8,492 nucleotides of DNA from assembly GCA_948759685.1 (NCBI GenBank), contig CAQBGY010000130.1:1-8492 (forward strand), given 5' to 3'. Both the position numbers and the translations under genes were made by a program. This document shows, in pieces, positions 6,509 through 8,492 of this stretch. Within the stretch, counting starts at the first letter, position 1; the number at the start of each line of letters is the position of its first letter. The DNA is from an uncultured Eubacterium sp. Its GTDB lineage: Bacteria; Bacillota_A; Clostridia; Lachnospirales; Lachnospiraceae. The notes under the pieces are model-generated. The model had not been told where the DNA came from, did no database searches, and was given only the letters and a program-made list of their open reading frames with translations.

Positions 6509-7354
6509 TTACATCTTTCTCTCTAATTTGGGCAAATTATTTAAACTTACTGTTTCTAATGTCTGCAACTGCCGTACTGCCAATTGTCGAAGTAATTCCA
6601 TTCTTTCTCTTTGTTCCTTCCCTTGATTAATCAAAACAGCATTATAGCTTTCCAGATTGGCAAGCACTAATAATTGGTTTAGAGTTGCCACATCCCGCAT
6701 ATTTCCTTTCACCGTTGGATTTTCATCTTTCCATTGCTTCGCCGTCTTTCCAAACAAAACAACATTTAACATATCTGCTTCATTAGCATAGGTGTACGCA
6801 ACCTGTGCGAGTGTTAATTCTGGTGGAAGCAGATTCTCTTTAATCGCATCTGTATGTATCCTGTAATTCAACTTAGAAATTTCTCTATTCAAATTCCAAT
6901 TTAGAGATAACCGACTATTTTCATCTGTCTTTAATCTCCTGTAATCCTTCATAATATATAGCTGGAATTCTGGCGAAATCCAAGTTGCAAAAGACATAGC
7001 AATATCACTATGAGCATATGTTCCGCCATAACGTCCTGATTTTGAAACAATGCCAATGGCATTCGTAGCTTCTATCCACTTCTTTGGTGACATTGTAAAT
7101 GCGTTTGCTCCTGCCTGTTTTCTAAACCCCTCGAATTCGAGGGGTTTAAAATCTGGATTATGAAGTCTTTCCCATAATCCCAGAAATTCTATCACGTCCC
7201 GATTTCTCATCCAGTTTTGAATAACCGCCGTTGGGTCATCACTCTTATATCGGGCAATATCCGTCAATGAAATAAATTCATTTTCAAAATCCTGTGTATA
7301 AATACCAATATCTATCCCATTTGCATGAATTGTATCTTTAATTATTTTCCCCAT
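6509..7354 (-). CDS. KilA-N domain protein
   Basis: 281 aa, apparently intact. The start at 7354 (MGKIIKD) is chosen because AGGAGG lies four nt upstream; an upstream GTG at 7372 is possible but would place this ribosome site inside the gene. Residues about 20-125 fit the KilA-N fold known from phages and mobile elements: EFISLTDIARYK, then IQNWMRNRDVIEFLGLWERL, the block NAFTMSPKKWIEATNAIGI, the glycine-rich SGRYGGTYAHSDIAMSFATW, and ISPEFQLYIMKDYRRLK. The second half (TLAQVAYTYANEADMLNVVL, FGKTAKQW, VKGNMRDVATLNQLLVLANL) is the conserved C-terminal part of such proteins. KilA-N domains are thought to bind DNA, so a role as regulator of the cargo or in phage interference is possible but unproven. 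It follows the 105-aa gene by 30 nt and precedes the DUF5677-like gene by about 50 nt. It carries an unusual 26-bp palindrome. Confidence 0.87.
   Translation of the reverse strand: MGKIIKDTIHANGIDIGIYTQDFENEFISLTDIARYKSDDPTAVIQNWMRNRDVIEFLGLWERLHNPDFKPLEFEGFRKQAGANAFTMSPKKWIEATNAIGIVSKSGRYGGTYAHSDIAMSFATWISPEFQLYIMKDYRRLKTDENSRLSLNWNLNREISKLNYRIHTDAIKENLLPPELTLAQVAYTYANEADMLNVVLFGKTAKQWKDENPTVKGNMRDVATLNQLLVLANLESYNAVLINQGKEQRERMELLRQLAVRQLQTLETVSLNNLPKLERKM
7123..7148. repeat. 26-bp perfect palindrome inside the KilA-N gene
   Basis: TAAACCCCTCGAA and its exact reverse complement TTCGAGGGGTTTA meet with no spacer around a central GAATTC. It encodes FKPLEFEGF within the KilA-N domain. A perfect 13-bp half-site is far longer than expected by chance. 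It could be an operator or a cruciform or RNA hairpin in the transcript. Confidence 0.8.
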
Positions 7355-7384
7355 TTCTCCTCCTTCAATCACATATAAATCCTC

Positions 7385-7702
7385 TTAAAACATCTTATCC
7401 TCTTTCTCATCAAAAAGTTCTGTTGAACAACTGTCTTCATCTTCCCACATTTCCCTATATGCTTCAATATAGCTCTTAACACAACTAGGATATATATACA
7501 AATATCTTCTACACACTCTTTTATACAATCCCAATATTTTCTCATCACAAGCAAAATCCAGTACATAATCAAGCAAATGTGACAATTCATCTTCTGACAC
7601 AATTCTGCCGCACACATCTTCAACCAATGGCAAATAACCCCCATAGGCTTTCTGATGTAATTGGACTATCTGCTCTGCAATCTGATAAATCTTTTCATCC
7701 AT
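7385..7702 (-). CDS. unknown 105-aa protein coupled to rlmD
   Basis: I do not recognise a named family. The ATG shares its A with the rlmD stop (TAATG at 7704-7700), so translation is probably coupled. The protein reads as several amphipathic helices ([67 protein letters not shown]), with four cysteines in the first 75 residues and a highly acidic C-terminal tail ending EKEDKMF. There is no signal peptide or membrane segment. Its position right after the RlmD extension suggests it belongs to the element end that inserted into rlmD. A clean, intact frame among broken neighbours. Confidence 0.78.
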   Translation of the reverse strand: MDEKIYQIAEQIVQLHQKAYGGYLPLVEDVCGRIVSEDELSHLLDYVLDFACDEKILGLYKRVCRRYLYIYPSCVKSYIEAYREMWEDEDSCSTELFDEKEDKMF

Positions 7703-8370
7703 TAGATTACCTCAAAATATTTAAGTGCATCTTTTATCGCCTCAACTTTTTCTTTCGGTGGACGCTTCCTCGGCTGTTTTAATTCTTCTACTACATTTGG
7801 CGCATCATACATTGTCAGACCTAATGCTCTCTTTACCTCCGCTATATATGCAGTATGTACTTTAAATCCATAATTCTTTTCAACATATTCCTGTATCATT
7901 TTATATGTGATTTTCGGTTTGGGCTGATATTTCTTTGCCCTCTCTGCTATTGTTTCTAAAGGCACTTTCCCTTCTCCTTCCCCAAATTCTACTGTCACAT
8001 TAATGACACTATCTGGTGATTTGTGGGACAAAAGCACGATACTTTCGACATGATAACTCTGACAAAACATATCCACTGGCTGCACTTTTTCTACCTTATA
8101 TCCTTTTGTGCACAAGTATTTTAAATCTCTTGCAAGGGTTGCAGGGTCACAACTTACATATATAATTCTTGCTGGCTGCATGTCTGCTACTGTCTGCAAT
8201 AGTTTTTCATCACATCCTTTTCTTGGAGGGTCAAGTGTAACTACATCCGCTTTTAGCCTGCCTCCACTTTTTTCATACTGCAATGGCACTACATCTTCAG
8301 CAGCACCAATAAAAAATTCTACATTATCTATATTATTAAGAAGGGCATTTACTTTTGCATCCTCTATTGC
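7702..8370 (-). CDS. rlmD: RlmD/RumA 23S rRNA (uracil-5-)-methyltransferase, 5' end lost, extended C-terminus
   Basis: The C-terminal part of a SAM-dependent enzyme that methylates a uracil C5 in 23S rRNA. From codon [11 protein letters not shown] (8370) the frame shows [17 protein letters not shown], the catalytic cysteine in [14 protein letters not shown] (Cys at 8149-8151) and the QPVDMF...YHVE motif with the general-base Glu at 8044-8046. About 222 codons are present, and upstream the frame runs into an artefact-like fold-back with a TGA at 8388-8386. Normal RlmD ends a dozen residues after HVE. Here, after SIVLLSHKS, about 100 further residues follow ([44 protein letters not shown]), a basic domain I associate with integrative elements in clostridial rlmD genes. 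The methyltransferase core keeps both catalytic residues. The gene overlaps the 105-aa gene by one base. Confidence 0.88.
   Translation of the reverse strand, partial: AIEDAKVNALLNNIDNVEFFIGAAEDVVPLQYEKSGGRLKADVVTLDPPRKGCDEKLLQTVADMQPARIIYVSCDPATLARDLKYLCTKGYKVEKVQPVDMFCQSYHVESIVLLSHKSPDSVINVTVEFGEGEGKVPLETIAERAKKYQPKPKITYKMIQEYVEKNYGFKVHTAYIAEVKRALGLTMYDAPNVVEELKQPRKRPPKEKVEAIKDALKYFEVI
8023..8049 (-). other. att-like segment at the rlmD core/extension boundary
   Basis: These 27 bases encode VESIVLLSH just after the catalytic HV. They match 2634-2660 (VECVVLMSQ) at 19 of 27 positions in the same codon register. Sequence left of this point encodes the element-type extension and sequence right of it the host-type methyltransferase core. 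This fits the crossover region of an element inserted in the 3' end of rlmD. Exact ends and the recombinase type cannot be read from the window. Confidence 0.5.
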
Positions 8371-8492
8371 GGAATAGGCACAATCTCACTTTTTCTTGCA
8401 CAAAAAGCAGCAAAAGTGTGTGGTGTTGAAGTTGTGCCACAAGCAATAGAGGATGCAAAAGTAAATGCCCTTCTTAATAATATAGATAATGT
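8321..8492. repeat. 50-bp perfect inverted repeat with 72-nt loop (fold-back)
   Basis: Bases 8321-8370 and 8443-8492 are exact reverse complements; the right arm ends at the last base of the window. The loop (8371-8442) is rlmD coding sequence in plus orientation. The strand switch occurs at a shared TATTGC (8365-8370) whose complement GCAATA starts the other arm, the signature of a snap-back at inverted microhomology. Confidence 0.92.
8365..8492 (+). pseudogene. rlmD: inverted rlmD fragment carrying the SAM-binding motif
   Basis: On the plus strand, from TATTGC, the frame reads [18 protein letters not shown], then CGVEVVPQ, then [16 protein letters not shown]. This is the SAM-binding region of RlmD (motif I CGIGT; acidic GVE motif) and directly precedes the segment that starts the minus-strand rlmD feature. 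The last 50 bases duplicate 8321-8370 in the opposite orientation. In an intact gene this fragment would lie on the minus strand upstream of 8370. It is most likely an assembly or amplification fold-back rather than a real gene. Confidence 0.85.

Noticed and set aside
7369..7644. Second minus-strand frame overlapping the 105-aa gene
   Set aside because: It overlaps the TAATG-coupled 105-aa gene in another frame, is cysteine and isoleucine rich in an unstructured way and lacks a ribosome site.
8108..8377. 89-aa plus-strand frame opposite rlmD
   Set aside because: It runs antisense to the catalytic rlmD motifs and its 5' part crosses the fold-back; no independent support.
8321..8492. Programmed DNA inversion switch with 50-bp inverted repeats
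   Set aside because: Flipping the 72-nt loop does not restore the sequence that should precede the CGIGT motif. The geometry and the 6-bp microhomology fit a snap-back duplication better.
1..8492. CRISPR arrays, tRNA or rRNA genes
   Set aside because: I saw no regularly spaced direct repeats, no tRNA cloverleaf pattern and no rRNA-like sequence on either strand.

Overview
The window is AT-rich, low-GC Gram-positive DNA. The protein styles (OmpR-family regulator with a VanS-like kinase, [12 protein letters not shown] ParA, small DUF3970-type protein, RlmD with a mobile-element C-terminal extension) suggest a gut Clostridia/Lachnospiraceae-like bacterium. This is inferred from family resemblance; there is no rRNA or other taxonomic marker. 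Almost every gene lies on the minus strand, so transcription runs from high to low coordinates.

Layout, right to left. (1) 8492-8319: the 5' part of an rlmD (23S rRNA uracil-5-methyltransferase) gene is folded back on itself. A 50-bp perfect inverted repeat (8321-8370 / 8443-8492) surrounds a 72-nt loop, and rlmD coding sequence runs off in both orientations. This is probably a contig-end or template-switch chimera. (2) 8370-7702: the catalytic C-terminal half of RlmD, whose normal end is replaced from about 8043 by a roughly 105-residue extension. (3) 7702-6509: two intact genes, an unknown 105-aa protein coupled to rlmD by TAATG, and a KilA-N-domain protein. (4) 6460-3894: two very AT-rich genes in tandem, a DUF5677-like protein (about 484 codons) and an unrecognised protein of about 369 aa. 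Both are broken: the first by three in-frame stops, the second by one stop and two frameshifts. (5) 3737-2622: remains of an integrative-element module, namely a possible 24-aa ORF, a terminator, a DUF6075-like pseudogene with at least three frameshifts, an intact DUF3970-like gene, and a ParA cut off after 65 residues and fused to what looks like the original last 13 codons of an rlmD gene, followed by a strong terminator. (6) 2540-2153: intergenic, with an extraordinary G-poor tract. (7) 2152-118: a two-component system. The regulator lacks about eight residues of receiver helix 1, and the kinase frame is complete but holds three in-frame stops.

My reading is that about 2.66-8.04 kb is the remnant of an integrative element inserted in the 3' end of rlmD. 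One end gave rlmD a new C-terminus; the displaced native 3' end survives at the other side, now joined to a truncated parA. The conjugation and integrase genes are gone. Inside sits a cargo cluster (KilA-N protein, DUF5677-like protein, unknown 369-aa protein) that could represent an undescribed accessory system, although this copy is decaying. The density of lesions, with substitution-type stops and small indels in six or more genes, means either real decay or a poor-quality assembly, and this must be settled first.
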